A DNA stretch of 64,000 bases from Takakia lepidozioides (lineage: Eukaryota; Streptophyta; Takakiopsida; Takakiales; Takakiaceae). A program made the position numbers and the translations under genes. The notes under the pieces are model-generated. The model saw only the letters and a list, made by a program, of their open reading frames with translations, was not told where the DNA came from and did not search any database. How positions within the stretch are numbered: the stretch's first letter is position 1; every line of letters begins with the position of its first letter. Location of the stretch: contig CM060731.1 of the NCBI GenBank assembly GCA_030704615.1, positions 25,360,001-25,424,000 of the forward strand. The letters run 5' to 3'. Below are positions 1-12,600 of the stretch, piece after piece.

Positions 1-500
1 TAAATAATTAAAGCAGATCAATGTCTGATCGGGAGTGGATGCACATTTGATATCATCCAGTTCAAGACGATGAATGGATGTACAGGTAGCGCCATGCAGC
101 GATGAGTGGATGAATGATTGGATGGATGTGTAGTAGGTGCAAGAATATAGTAGTAATAATAAAGTGCGGGAAAAGACAGAACGAAATTTCTAATAATAGC
201 AATAAATAATTGAATAAATGAATAAAAAATAAAAAAGTGCGGAAGAGGAAGCAGTGATAAAGAAGTCGGAAAGAAGGCGGCGCTCGCCCTCCCGTGGTCA
301 CTGTCACATGAGTGGGGGTGACGGCGTGGCTATTCCTGGCTATACTCCCGCGGATTATTTATTTGCGTTTACTGCGGGTAGAACCCATGTTTTCGGATTA
401 AGGGCGAAACTTAGGCACGTGGCGAGACACGGTCTTTAAGATGCCATTAACGCTCCCTCCCGGGTCATGCTCTCTCTTGCTCTCTCGTAAGGAAGGGAGC

Positions 501-532
<32 letters not shown>

Positions 533-644
533 GGAAGGGGGGATTGAGGAATTCAAACAAGCGGGGCCACAATGAGGATGCTACTGCAATGCGCAGCTTG
601 CTCATTGTAGCTGCACGATCGTATGGTTTCTGGACTTTGATGGG
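1..644. other. upstream region of the NRPE1-like gene
   Basis: No convincing coding sequence. The first 250 bases are AT-rich with scattered direct repeats of the ggatg/gaatgaat type. A (GA)n microsatellite lies at 501-528, about 115 bases before the proposed start codon, where a plant 5' leader or core promoter would be expected. Short ORFs here have no recognisable product. Confidence 0.5.
501..528. repeat. (GA)n microsatellite in the 5' leader
   Basis: About 13 uninterrupted GA units followed by a purine-rich tract. It sits just 5' of the NRPE1 start codon and is probably transcribed or promoter-proximal. Confidence 0.8.
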
Positions 645-3600
645 ATGGAGGCCACGGAGCACGCTAAGGTGTTGGATCCGCCTCTTGCCGCGTTGGTTGG
701 TCTCCAGTTTGGACTCGCGACTGCTTCTGATATTGTAAGAACGCAATTTCCCTTGTGTTTGGATTGCCGTACTCGGTGTCCTGTTTGTGATTCCGAAATG
801 CGGTGTGCCGAGTGCCGTAGGTGTCCCCCATCAGCAGTAATTTGTTGGCAGCGGGGAGTTGTGGAACTCTGAAATAATGTTGGTCAGAAAATTTAGCTCA
901 GAGGTCGTGAATACACTGTGACGAGGGTGACGGGATGTGGTCAGGTGAAATTCTCTGTCTTTGAGAAGGGTGAGTCGTTACAGAAGGCGAAGGATCTTTT
1001 AGACCCTCGTCTTGGTGTGCCAACTGAAGATGGCAGGTGCGCAACCTGCGGTGGTAACAATTACGAGGCATGCACAGGTATGTTTCTCATTGGAAAGAAG
1101 AGGGATTTCCCTACAATCTCTCAGCGATTACTCTTTGATAGTCCTACCGGGGATATCTGGTTCTATCTTACACACGGGGGAGTTTAAGGATAGAATGTAC
1201 AGGGTGTCCATGGAGGTGAGTAATCGTAGCCAGGGTAATCTGTATTTTGCAACACTACATTTTGAGATCTGCAAGTGGGTGACGTGTTATCTGAAACAGG
1301 TCTACACGTATGCTTATTGAGGAAATACCTTAGGAAACAAGGTAGACTGGTAAAGTGAGTGCGCCTGGGGGCCTCTGACCAATGTCTCCTCCAATTTGAA
1401 AAATTAGATCACAGAGTCGTTGGTCCGGGCTTGGCTCCATGCAGGACATTTTGCCCATGTCAAGCTTGCTCAGGGGATATTTCACCCAAATCATATGCGG
1501 CTGTTGCAACGAATCCTCGGAAAGATATGCCTTGGGTGTGGCAATGTACTAGCGAATAAGAAGGTAACACTACTTCTCACTTGCATGTGCAAAATTTCTT
1601 GAGCCTGCATCATATTTCGCATCCTGTGTTCTTTCATCACCCTTAAGATTGTGTAAATCAGTGCAGACATCACCATTCCAAGAGTCCTCAGCAACAGAAG
1701 GGGCAACGCAAGTGAAACCCAAGCGGATAGATAAGAGGACACAAGATCATAGCTCACCATCACCTGGACACAATGTTGTTGGCACTGCAAATGGCATACA
1801 TGCTTGGACAAATGCCCCTCAGGCAAGCCCTATTTTCGATGAGGTAAGATGTCATCCTGTGTAAGGGCTTTCCTGCTTTGGAGGTGATCCGTTGATTAAT
1901 GTATGTAGTCTTTGTGTAGGTAGAACGAAGAAACACACAGCGGACATGATGAATTATATGTTGAGGAGGAGAAGAAACAGAAACTTTAGAGAGAGAGCTG
2001 TCCTTGTTGACATTTCCTCTGAATTTTGGCTATGTGCACTTGGTCCTTCCTAACTCACCAAGGCATGAAATTGTGCCCAAAATCACAGGGTCCAAAATTT
2101 AGAGTCTGCTTCAAGAGTACATTTCAAGTGTTTGATTTGAGTTGCATTGACTGCTTATCTGCAGACGTCATACTGTGATAGGGCTTGTATAGACCTTTGG
2201 AGACGATAGACACGAGAGACATATAGAAACTAGAAGTCACCAGTTTTATTGCAACACTGACAATGCTAGCCTGTGGATATAAGGCAGACCATGTATGACC
2301 CAAGTATGATGGTCTGCAGGAACATACTAACGAGGTGATTGTGCTCTCATCTGATGATGAGGAATCTCTATTCCCGAGTGGGATTTTGCGAGTGGTCCAA
2401 CCACAGGGACGGAAGCGAGGACCCTTCGCAGAAGAAACATCAACCAGTGTTTCTTTGGAAAGTCCTCGACGACGGAGCCTTCGAACCATCTTACGTCAAG
2501 GCAAAGCTGCCAATAAGGGACCTCTACCGTCTGCTACCAAACCAGTAAGCAGCTGAGAGTCTTGCTGTGCGTGCATCTGCCACATGACACTAAAATGGCG
2601 TTAAGCCTGTGCTAATTCTGCACGCCCTATTTGTGTGATAGGGGAGTCTGGCCCAACTGTCTGCATAGCACCTAGCAATTCTTTACCCTATGCATGGTTG
2701 CCTCCCCTTCCTCTTCATCCCCTGCTGTGTCACTTTGTCTGCTTACAAAGGATGCCATCCTTGAGCTGTGCAGGTTGTTGAAAAGGCATATATGGCAACA
2801 CCAGCGAAAGTGAGTCACCACAGTGGAAGTGGTTCCTCTGGTCGTTCCAATCCCAAACGATGTCGGTATTGCACAGGTGGTAAATCTGAGTATCCACATG
2901 TCAAGCTGAAATTGGTCCCTGCTAAAGGCCCAAAAATCGGAGACAAATCCCTGATTATTCAGATGGAAATTGCATCAACTGTAGAGGGAATTGCTTCCGA
3001 CTACTGGGCTTTTGTGGAAGGCACCTCTTCAAACCACTTTGATTATCAAGTACCACGCGAACGGATTCTACTGCCTTCTGAGGTATATGCTGCTCACCAG
3101 GAAATTGTATTGGGATGAGTTTTGTAATTCCATTTGTCTCATGTTCTCTGTTTGAGCTTTGTTCGATTTGTGTGGTTCAATATTCTTTAACCAGATAAGG
3201 AGAAAGCAACAACCAAGTGCATTGGTGTGTGAGAGAGAAAATAAATATACTATTAAGAGGAGAAGAGCAGCCTCAGACATCTCTGAAGGGGTTTTCCTTT
3301 TCATGCCAATGAAGACCACGCCTTTTTAGAATCAGGAATCTCATCCTTCCTACTGAGTCAGGATAACCAGGCTCCAGTGAAACAGACAAGTAATTGCAGC
3401 GACCTTCATCAATCTTCATGGGTGAATAGTCACAAAGGTGATGATTGTCTAACAAAGGGTTGTGAACTGCGCACTGTTGCTGAATAACGGGACACAGGTC
3501 ATTGCATGTCCTGATAGCTAGTTTATGTTTTGCCTTCATTTTGTATACATTGGTCTACCCATTTCGGCAGGGCTAGACTTTGATGAGGTTAAGCAGTAGG

Positions 3601-6600
3601 CTTGCCCTTCTGTTCGCTAACCACCTCCAACGTTGATAGACGAACATGGAGTCACTTGCTCAAATTGCAGAGTACCATAGAATATAGTAGTCAGCTTTTG
3701 GAGGATTTTATTCTTGTTTTTTGGAGCTTTTTCCTTGGTGCCATCCAGTCCAGTAAATTATAGACTTCCTCATGGACAGAAATAAGAGAGGCTGTCCTTA
3801 AATCTTCTGTTCATGGTTTAGGGGCTGCAGAGAAGGGCCTCTATCTATTTCCATTGTCTTGTTCTGTGTTTCCTGTGCAGGCTCTGAGGATATTGAAAAA
3901 GATACCTGAAGAGGCAATGCTGAGCCTAGGAATGCACAAGGTTGTCGCTCGTCCAGAAGCCCTGGTTATGGAGTGTGTGCCTGTTCCCCCGAACTGTACC
4001 CGCGCTGCAGACTTGAAATACGTGAACAACACCACTGCTGTGCGATTTGGAGTAGTGAGAGACTCTCTCCTGGTTTCCCATGTTCTGAGCAATGCGCCTA
4101 ATGAAATTTGAAACAACACTTCAGGAAATCTAATTTTACTTCAGCGTGAGGACCCACAGGAGAGAAAAGGAAAAGATTAGAGGCTCTCAGAGGTGTCAGT
4201 TTGTACTATACTGGGCTAAGTGAGCCATTTCACTGTGTGCCGATGAACAGAGACTGGGTAGGCTGTTTGTGATTGTGTCTTAGTATGAGAGTAGTCTGTA
4301 GTCTATGAGAGCAGAACATATGTTTTTGAATGTGCCTTGTGGTTGACTTAATCATTGAGAAAGCATCATGTCTATGAGGTTACTTGTCAAGTTTGAGTGA
4401 AGTTCTATCCCCGACACAATTCACAAAGAAACCAACTCAGTGCCCTTCATTTGATGCGTAATCTATTTAGCATCTCAAAAGCACACCTGGTAGAAGCATT
4501 GTATTTGGACCCTCATGTCGGCTGGAACTGTTATCTGGATGCAGGATAGAGTCACAAGGAGTTTGCACACTTTGATTGAGGAGATTTTAAGGATAAAGAG
4601 CACGAGAACAGGGAAACCAATGTTCAAGGCCAGTAAAGATGAAACCAGACTGCTTCAAACTCTAACTGCTGAGTACCTTCGGGAGAAGGGAGCTCCCAAA
4701 GTAAGTATCTAGCCTGCCACATTGTCCTGTTATAACTTGAGAATATTAAGCTCCAGTCCTAAATGAATAGGTTGAACTCTTTCCAAAAGCCTTCATAAAT
4801 GCAAATAAGCTTGTAGGTGTGATAGATTGATAGATTTCGGAGAATTGAACTTCTCAAATGTCTGTCGAGCTCCAAGCATCCGAACTAACTGATCGATTCA
4901 AGCATTTAGTACCCGCCTTATCTATGTATATATAGCAGCTGCTTGACATGTTTTAATTCCATCTCATCAGGAGGTTCTGTAATTCATAGGGTGAGTCTGA
5001 AACTGCATCTTATAATGGATCAATAAGCAATTAAGCTGTGTTGTATTCAAATGGAGCAGGCCGTACCTGGGAAAGACCCAAAGAAGCTTGATCGAAATGG
5101 TCGGGTTATGAAAGGAAATGACTATCGTTGGACCAAAGACTGGCTCACCCAGAACATTCTGGGTAAAAGTGGTAACTATGCTGCACGGGCTGTCATCACA
5201 GGTGATCCCTTCATAAAAGTGGAAGAGATTGCAATCCCCTATGAGATAGCACAAACCCTGACTATTCCAGAGAGAGTCACCAGCTGGAACTGCCAGAGGT
5301 TGCAAAAGTATGTAGACAGAACCCAAAGCCAGGAGCTGTCCAGGGGAACAGGTGTTGTCAGAATAGTAAGAGACGGCCAAGTGTTTCACCTGTGGCCAAC
5401 CAGCACCCACCAGCTGGAGATAGGTGATATTGTTCACCGGCACCTCCGAAATGGAGATTTGGTGTATGCCAATAGGCCACCATCAGTTCATGCGCACTCT
5501 CTAATGGCCTTACAAGTGGTGTTACACTCAGATATCGTGATGGCTATAAATCCAATGATTTGCGCTCCATACAATGCAGATTTTGATGGGGACATCTTTC
5601 ACCTTTTTGTTCCACAATCACTGGAAGCCATGGCTGAACTACAAGAGCTGATGACAGTGCAACAGCAAATGATCAGCTCCCAAGGAGGGCAGCCGCTACT
5701 TGGACTTACCCAGGATACTCTGTTGGCGGCTGCCTTGATAACTAGCACTAACGTACTATTGGACAAACCTTTAGTCCAACAGTTGGCCATGTGGACATCT
5801 GTCCCACTTCCAGAAGCAACTATTGTCAAATCGCCTAAAGGAGGCCCTTTCTGGACTGGAGTTCAAATGTATGGGTTGACATTGCCAGCAGGTCTTGACT
5901 TCGAATCAGCTGATGACAAGGTTCTCATCAGGAATGGCGAGATTTTGAAGTGCAGTGATGCCAAATGGCTGCAAAGAGGTAATGACAGTGTCATTGCTGC
6001 CCTCTGTGATCAGTTGGGGCCAAGAGGAGCCCTTGAGCACTTAAACTCAGCCAAAGGCCTTCTGCACACCTGGTTATCATTGCAAGGCTTCAGTGCAGGG
6101 CTGCCCGATTTCCTTGTCACCTTGGACTCACAGCAGAGACAGAATATGCTGCGTGCTGTCAACATTGAGTGTCTTGAAAGGGCGATGTACCAGGCTGTGG
6201 ACTTAGTGCAGAATTGCGATGCCCAATCATCCATGAAAGTGGATTCTGATCAATGCTTTGGTAGATCTGTCTTTGACCTGACGAGTTTCACCAAAAAAGT
6301 GACTAACGTGGAGGATTCCATAATCAAAGCATTTCAAGCCTCTGCTGCCCACATAGAAGATATTCTCTCTAATACCATGCAGGTTGGTGGTAACTCACTG
6401 CTTGATATGGCAAGGTCAGGAAGCAAAGGTTCTATGCGTAAACTGGTGGAGCAGTGTGCTTGCATGGGGCTTCAGCTCTATAAAGGTGAGCATCTGCTTC
6501 CTTTCGCACGAGTGCAACATGAGGCAAAGGGAGAATCTCAACTTCAAGAATGGTGGGAGGCTCATGGGTTTGTACAAGGTTCATTGGTAGATGGATTGAG

Positions 6601-9600
6601 AACTTTGGAGCTTTTCAACCACACCATTGCCAACAGAACTGGCATACTTCGCAAACACGTAGAGGTGATACAACCGGGAACTCTTTTCAAGGCCCTTATG
6701 CTATTCCTCAGAGATTTGCATATTGGGTATGATGGAACTGTCCGCAGTCAGTGTGGGCAAAACATTGTACAGTTCTGTTATGGTGGAGCTGAGACAAGTG
6801 CCACAATGGAAGAAGGTGGAAGTGACTCTGTGCAGGGGGTTCCATGGAGTCAGTCAAAACTGGCAGGTGAAGCAGTTGGAGTGTTGGCAGCCACAGCTAT
6901 ATCTCAGCCAGCTTATGAGCTCATGCTGGATGCACCTCACCTGAGTGGGTCTTTCAAACTTCGGCCACTCGAGCTTGTGCAGGTATTTGAGTACCTCTAA
7001 AAGGGCCATCTTCGTTTGAGAGCCTTAGCATGTGAAGTGCAGAATCTAATGTCACCTGCTCCAAATTTGGTGCATTTGATTTATTGAACCTGTTTACAAA
7101 TATAGAGGACTTCTCTTTGAAGTCATTGGTGGACTAACATGTGCCTGTGCAAACCACAGGAAACTCTAAATCCCCGGGATAAATCAGATTCCAAGCTGGT
7201 TGATCAACGCGTCATGATTAAGCTTGCCTTATGCGACTGCTTGAAGCCTTGGTGTCACGAGAAGAGAGTGCTTGAAGTTCAAGACCACTTAAGGAAAATT
7301 CCTCTCAAGATGCTCGTGCAAAGCAGCTCTATTGAGTAAGAGATAAGGAAGCTGTGAGAGAGAGCTATAAATACTCATTTAATTGGGTTTACCAAAGGCT
7401 TATGACTACATATATTGTGCCCAATGAACGCTATTATACAATGTGCAGAAGGGTCCCTTGGGACAGGGAGCAGGAAGAATCAGTTTGGTAAGAAAGACGA
7501 AGGACCAGCCGGTAGCATGGTTTTAACTCCTCTGTTGCAAGTGACTGGGTTGTCTCTCACCATGCTTTCCACCCTGAAAATTTCATGTCTGTGTGTTCTT
7601 ATAAGTGTTACAGAGTGGTTTTTGCATGCTCTCATGTGATGAACCACTTGTTATTTCTGAGGTTGGCAGGTTTTGGAACATGGAGAACCTCAATGTGGGA
7701 GGGAGTGGTGCATTGATGCGTTTGGGGTCACCTTGGTTGGGTCACATCCAGCTGTCAAGGGTATATATTCCCACCTGCAAGTATGTTAGGACAATCTCAT
7801 GCATGAGGCTTAGTGCTAAAATTCAGCCAGAAATGTCCTTCCATAAAATTCAGTATCTCAGCCTAGATAGATGCAACAACTGGTGGGTGTGAGTGCATGA
7901 GCTGCAGCCAGAAATGTCTTTCCATAAAATTCAGTATTAAGGGAACTGCCTGCAACAAAATTTCAAAAATGTAACTTGGTGTACACCAACACCTTTGCCT
8001 GCTCTCTCTCTGCTTGTGCCAGATCTTCTCACTATCCCCAACTCTGTTGTTTTTCTTACAGTACTTACAGTCCTTAGTCATGTCACTCCAAGGATGGAAG
8101 GAAAATGAAGGGTGACAATTCAAATCTAATGAGCTGGCCCCTTTGCAGGACAAATTGCTGCAACATAAATTGACAATGGAAGAGATCTTGTGCCGCCTCA
8201 GAAAAAAGTTCAGTACCATCATGAGAATCACGAAGAAAAATCCTCTCGGGCAGATATTTTTTGGTCACAGGTCTGATGTTTGAAATGAACTCATGTATTA
8301 CTTTATCATGCCATCTCAGGTTCAAGGGCCAGTAAGGCAATGAGTGGATACCGATGGGAGGCTTAAAAATTTGAAGAGACTGACAGATTCATTGAAACTG
8401 ATTGAATTGGCTGTGTTCTGCAGTGATGAATGTGGCCCTTCCAAGGGTGCTTGTATACATTTTTCTCCCAAACTGCCTTTGAAGATGCAATATCAGTCTG
8501 ACGATGAAGAGTATAATAATCTGTTGCTCGAACTGATGGAGAAAATGCGTGACAAAATGCTGCCTTCTCTTCTGGAGTGCACAGTCAGAGGTACTTACTA
8601 ATAAAGATTTGAGGAAATTTGACTAAAGACTGTTATACTAGTATCATGGGACTCTGGTCACTTTCTTTTTCTTTTATTTCTGGGTTGATGGTCTTTTCCC
8701 TTTCCATCTCATTGAGCTTCTTATGTTCTTCTGTAACTATGTGTTGGTCTCCAGTCCCTAACAAACTCCAACAAGAGAAAATGGGGGAATGAATTAACTG
8801 CTGGTGTTTGTTCCTCACCACTTGCATTTATTAACATTTGGAGCCATTAGTGGACTGCGTGATATTCTCCAGTCCGTCAGTAATAAGGGGACAACACCAT
8901 CTGTACAAACAGATCCTAACTGATAAGATGATGACAGGTGATTCACGGATCAAGTCTGTAAGGATTGTTGGTGAAGACAACACCTGGCCATCCTGGCATC
9001 CAAGAGCTGGCAATAAGATGGATGAGGAGCTCGTTTTGGAGGTTGTTGTGGCCTCTAAGTTGAAAACAAAGCGTGGCACGGCATGGAGTGCTGTGAAAGA
9101 GGCATGTCTTCCAATCATGGAGCAGCTGGATTGGAAGAGGAGCATGCCTTACAGTATTCAGGAGATTAAACATGCCCTAGGAGTCGAAGTTGCCTATCAG
9201 ATGGTTGTACAGGTAAGGTTTTTACCTCCCACTCAGAGTGAGTTCTTGTTTTGAACCTCATGGCTTTTACATGCTGCATCCACACATTCCTTAAAGTTGC
9301 TTTTCTGTGTAGGGGTCAAAGCTGCCTTTGATACTCCATTCTTTGTAATTTGGAACAGAGATTGGGCTTGGCCATTGAGAAGACTGGCCGCGATGTTTAC
9401 AAGGAGCATCTTAAACTGGTAGCGGACATGATGACGTTCTCTGGTGATGCGAATGGGTTCACATTTGCTGGCTTCCAAGACATGATAAAAAGCGCCCGGG
9501 TATCAGCACCCTTTACAGAGGCATCATACCAGGCAAGTTTTTAATCCTATGAGTGTTTTTTACGCGTGTGGCAAATCAGTTTGAAATGGCAGCTGTAAAG

Positions 9601-12600
9601 GTGGATTTACAGCCTCCCTTCTTCTGATTTCACTTTCTCTACTGTGCAGAAACCAATCAGAAGGTTCATGGATGCAGCAGGCAAGGGTGCCACCGACAGT
9701 TTGGAGGGTGTGATGGCTGCATGTGTGTGGGGTAAGGAAGCCCCTCTTGGAACAGGAGTGAAGATTGACCTGCATTGGCAGCATCCGCAGGCAAGTCATG
9801 CACCCTTTCATGTACTGTCGTCCTTCAAGAAATTCTGCTTTGTCTACCCAATGGCGTGTTGTATCCGTAGATATTTCTCATTGATTTATCCTTCCACTTG
9901 CTCCTTTTCATGCAGGATTCAGATGATCCAGTGTGTAGCCTGCTAACAGCACCAACGGATGTGCACACAATATTGAAAGAGCTAAGCAGCAAGTGCATAC
10001 CTGATTTTCCCGTACCGGTCTCACCTGTCCGCTCAATACCTGAGGAACCCGAGCCGGGTCTCATTTGCGTGGGTGATGAGGGGACATTCTCACCACCCCA
10101 TGGGGGTATTACTACAGAAGATTGGAAAGAAGTTGGTGACCGGGGTACTGGTGGAGGTGGATGGGGGGACGATCCCTGCGAGAACAGTGGCCAACAGGAT
10201 GGAGGTTGGCAGGAAGGGGCTGTCCAGGATAGTGCTGGAAGTGGATGGGCCAACGTCCACCAAAACACAGAGAAACAGGAGGATGGCTGGGGGGCAGTAG
10301 CAGGGGGGTCTGGGGGTCCAAATACTGCAGGGGTTGCAGACCCTTGGTCTGAGGGGGGTACTGGTGGAGGTGGATGGGGGGACGATCCCTGCAAGAACAG
10401 TGGCCAACAGGATGGAGGTTGGCAGGAAGGGGCTGTCCAGGATAGTGCTGGAAGTGGATGGGCCAACGTCCACCAAAACACAGAGAAACAGGAGGATGGC
10501 TGGGGGGCAGTAGCAGGGGGGTCTGGGGGTCCAAATACTGCAGGGGTTGCAGACCCTTGGTCTGAGGGGAATGTTGTCTCCTCGGATACTGGATGGGGTT
10601 CTGTAACTAATTCGGCCCCATCAAAGAAAGTAGGGGAGAATCAGCAGGGAGGTTCTCGTCCTTGCATTACAACTTCCAGAACTCCATGGAGTAGTCGGGG
10701 TGGGCAGGATATTGGTGGAAGCGGATGGAACAATGCTTGCGAGAACAGGGACGGAGGCTGGCAGGAAGGGGCTGTCCAGGATACTATTGGAAGTGGATGG
10801 GCAAAGGCCCACCAAGACACAGAGAATGAGGGGGAAGGCTGGGGAGCAGTAGCAGGGAGGTCTGGGGGTCCAAATACTGCAGGGGAAGCAGAAAATGATA
10901 CATCCTGGAGCAAACCTATATGGAAGGCACGTACAGAGACTGAAAATCAGAGTGGAGGCTGGGGAAGAGAAGTGGCAGCTGTTGCAAACACTCGGTCCAA
11001 AGAGAATGTTGTTTCCGGATGGGATTCCGTAACTAATTCAGTCCCAGAAGTGGAGAAGCAGCAGGGAGGTTCCCGTCCTTGCATGCCAACTTCCAGAACT
11101 CCATGCAATACTCGAGCAGATCACCAAGTGGAGGCAACCTCAGGTTGGGGCGTGACGGAGCAGGAGGGAGGCTGGGGGGCAGAACAACAATCAGGCGGGT
11201 GGTCCAAAGCAGCAGCGTCGACAGACCAGGCTGTTCAAGATGGATGGGATGCCATGAATGCACCATCCACGGGTGATGATAGGATCTGTAGGGAGCTTAA
11301 CAGAGACTGGAATGTTGCAGGAGTGCCACCTCCAAGGCCAGGTGGTTCTATTTCTGCAGCAGACACTGCCCAAGTCCTCAGTACCAATGCAGACCCCTGG
11401 TCAAAAACACCTTCTGCAGATGAGCACAATCAGGGCAGTGGCTGGGATGCTTTACCAGAACCTGGAAAGGACCTGAAAGCTCAAAAAACACAGAGTGCTT
11501 GGCCCATGCAGATGGGGACAGATGACGTGGAAGCTGAAGATGCAACTTCTGGGCCTCAAGGTTCCAGAGAGGGTGAAGATTGGCCTTCGCAAAGAGCTGG
11601 ACATGGAGGTTTCCAAAGAGCTGGACGTGGAGGTTTCCAAAGAGCTGGACGCGGAGGTCTCCAAAGAGATAGGCGGGGCCCAACAGAACGCCCAGTAACA
11701 GGTGCCAACCTCGTACCACTTGGTAAACGACAGCCACCCATAGCTGGTGGGGATGGTGGGGAGGTGGGAAAGGGCATGCAGCCCACACGAGAAGCTACGT
11801 GGGTTGGAGGAAATCGGGCCAACAACCCTTGGTCTCTGCAAACGGGGGCAAATGAAACGTCGGCTGAAGATGACTTGATAGAGAATTTGGGTCCTGAAGG
11901 TACCAGAGGCAAAGGCTGGTCCTCACCAGAAACTGAAGTCAGAAGCTTACCTTTGGAAGTGGGCCAAGCAGGACGTCCTTTATCAGGTGCAAACCTTGGA
12001 CCTCTTGGAGGGCCGTTGCCAGAGAGGGCTGGAGGATCAGATGAGGTTTTGACAGATTCAACAAAAAACGTTAATGGAGGGTGGCTGAACACTGGGGATT
12101 CTACTGCTCACAGTCCCGAATGTGCATGGACTAATGAAGGGGAAGTCCAAAACACTGGCTGGGATGCCTTCCCTTCCTCACCCATTCATTCTGTTGCTGT
12201 CAACATTGGCTGGGATGCTATCCCTTGCTCACCCATCCATCCTACTGCTGACATCAAAATGAGTGAGTCTGCGGTAAAAATGCAAAAGAAGTCATCTGGT
12301 GGGTGGGCATCCTCCGATGCTACACCCTCCAGTAATTGGGACCATGCTAGACCAGAGACAGCCGAGGGGTGTGGCAGGTCAGAAAGTGGCACACATGCCA
12401 CAACCCACAGCAATACTACAGTTAATGATGAACACAATCCATCAGGTGGGTGGTCAGCCTCCAACACTGCGATGGACCCCAATTGGGGTCCTTCTGGGAC
12501 AGAAATAGACAAGAATTGCGGCTGGCCGGTCATGGAGGCAAATGACGAAGTCAGTGCCATGCCATCACAAGGCCTCACTGGTATGGACCGGCCGAGGCGG

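Noticed and set aside
254-872. Short ORFs around the NRPE1 start as separate small genes
   Set aside because: No recognisable product; 645-734 is the first NRPE1 exon and the rest is leader or intron.
9825-10481. 218-codon minus-strand ORF rich in Pro/Ser/Trp opposite the GW exon
   Set aside because: It mirrors the repetitive GW coding strand of NRPE1 exon 17; its repeats are just the complement of the 213-bp duplication.
11556-12578. Long antisense ORFs (178 and 130 codons) opposite the NRPE1 C-terminal domain
   Set aside because: Same cause: low-complexity coding sequence read backwards, no splice or start context.
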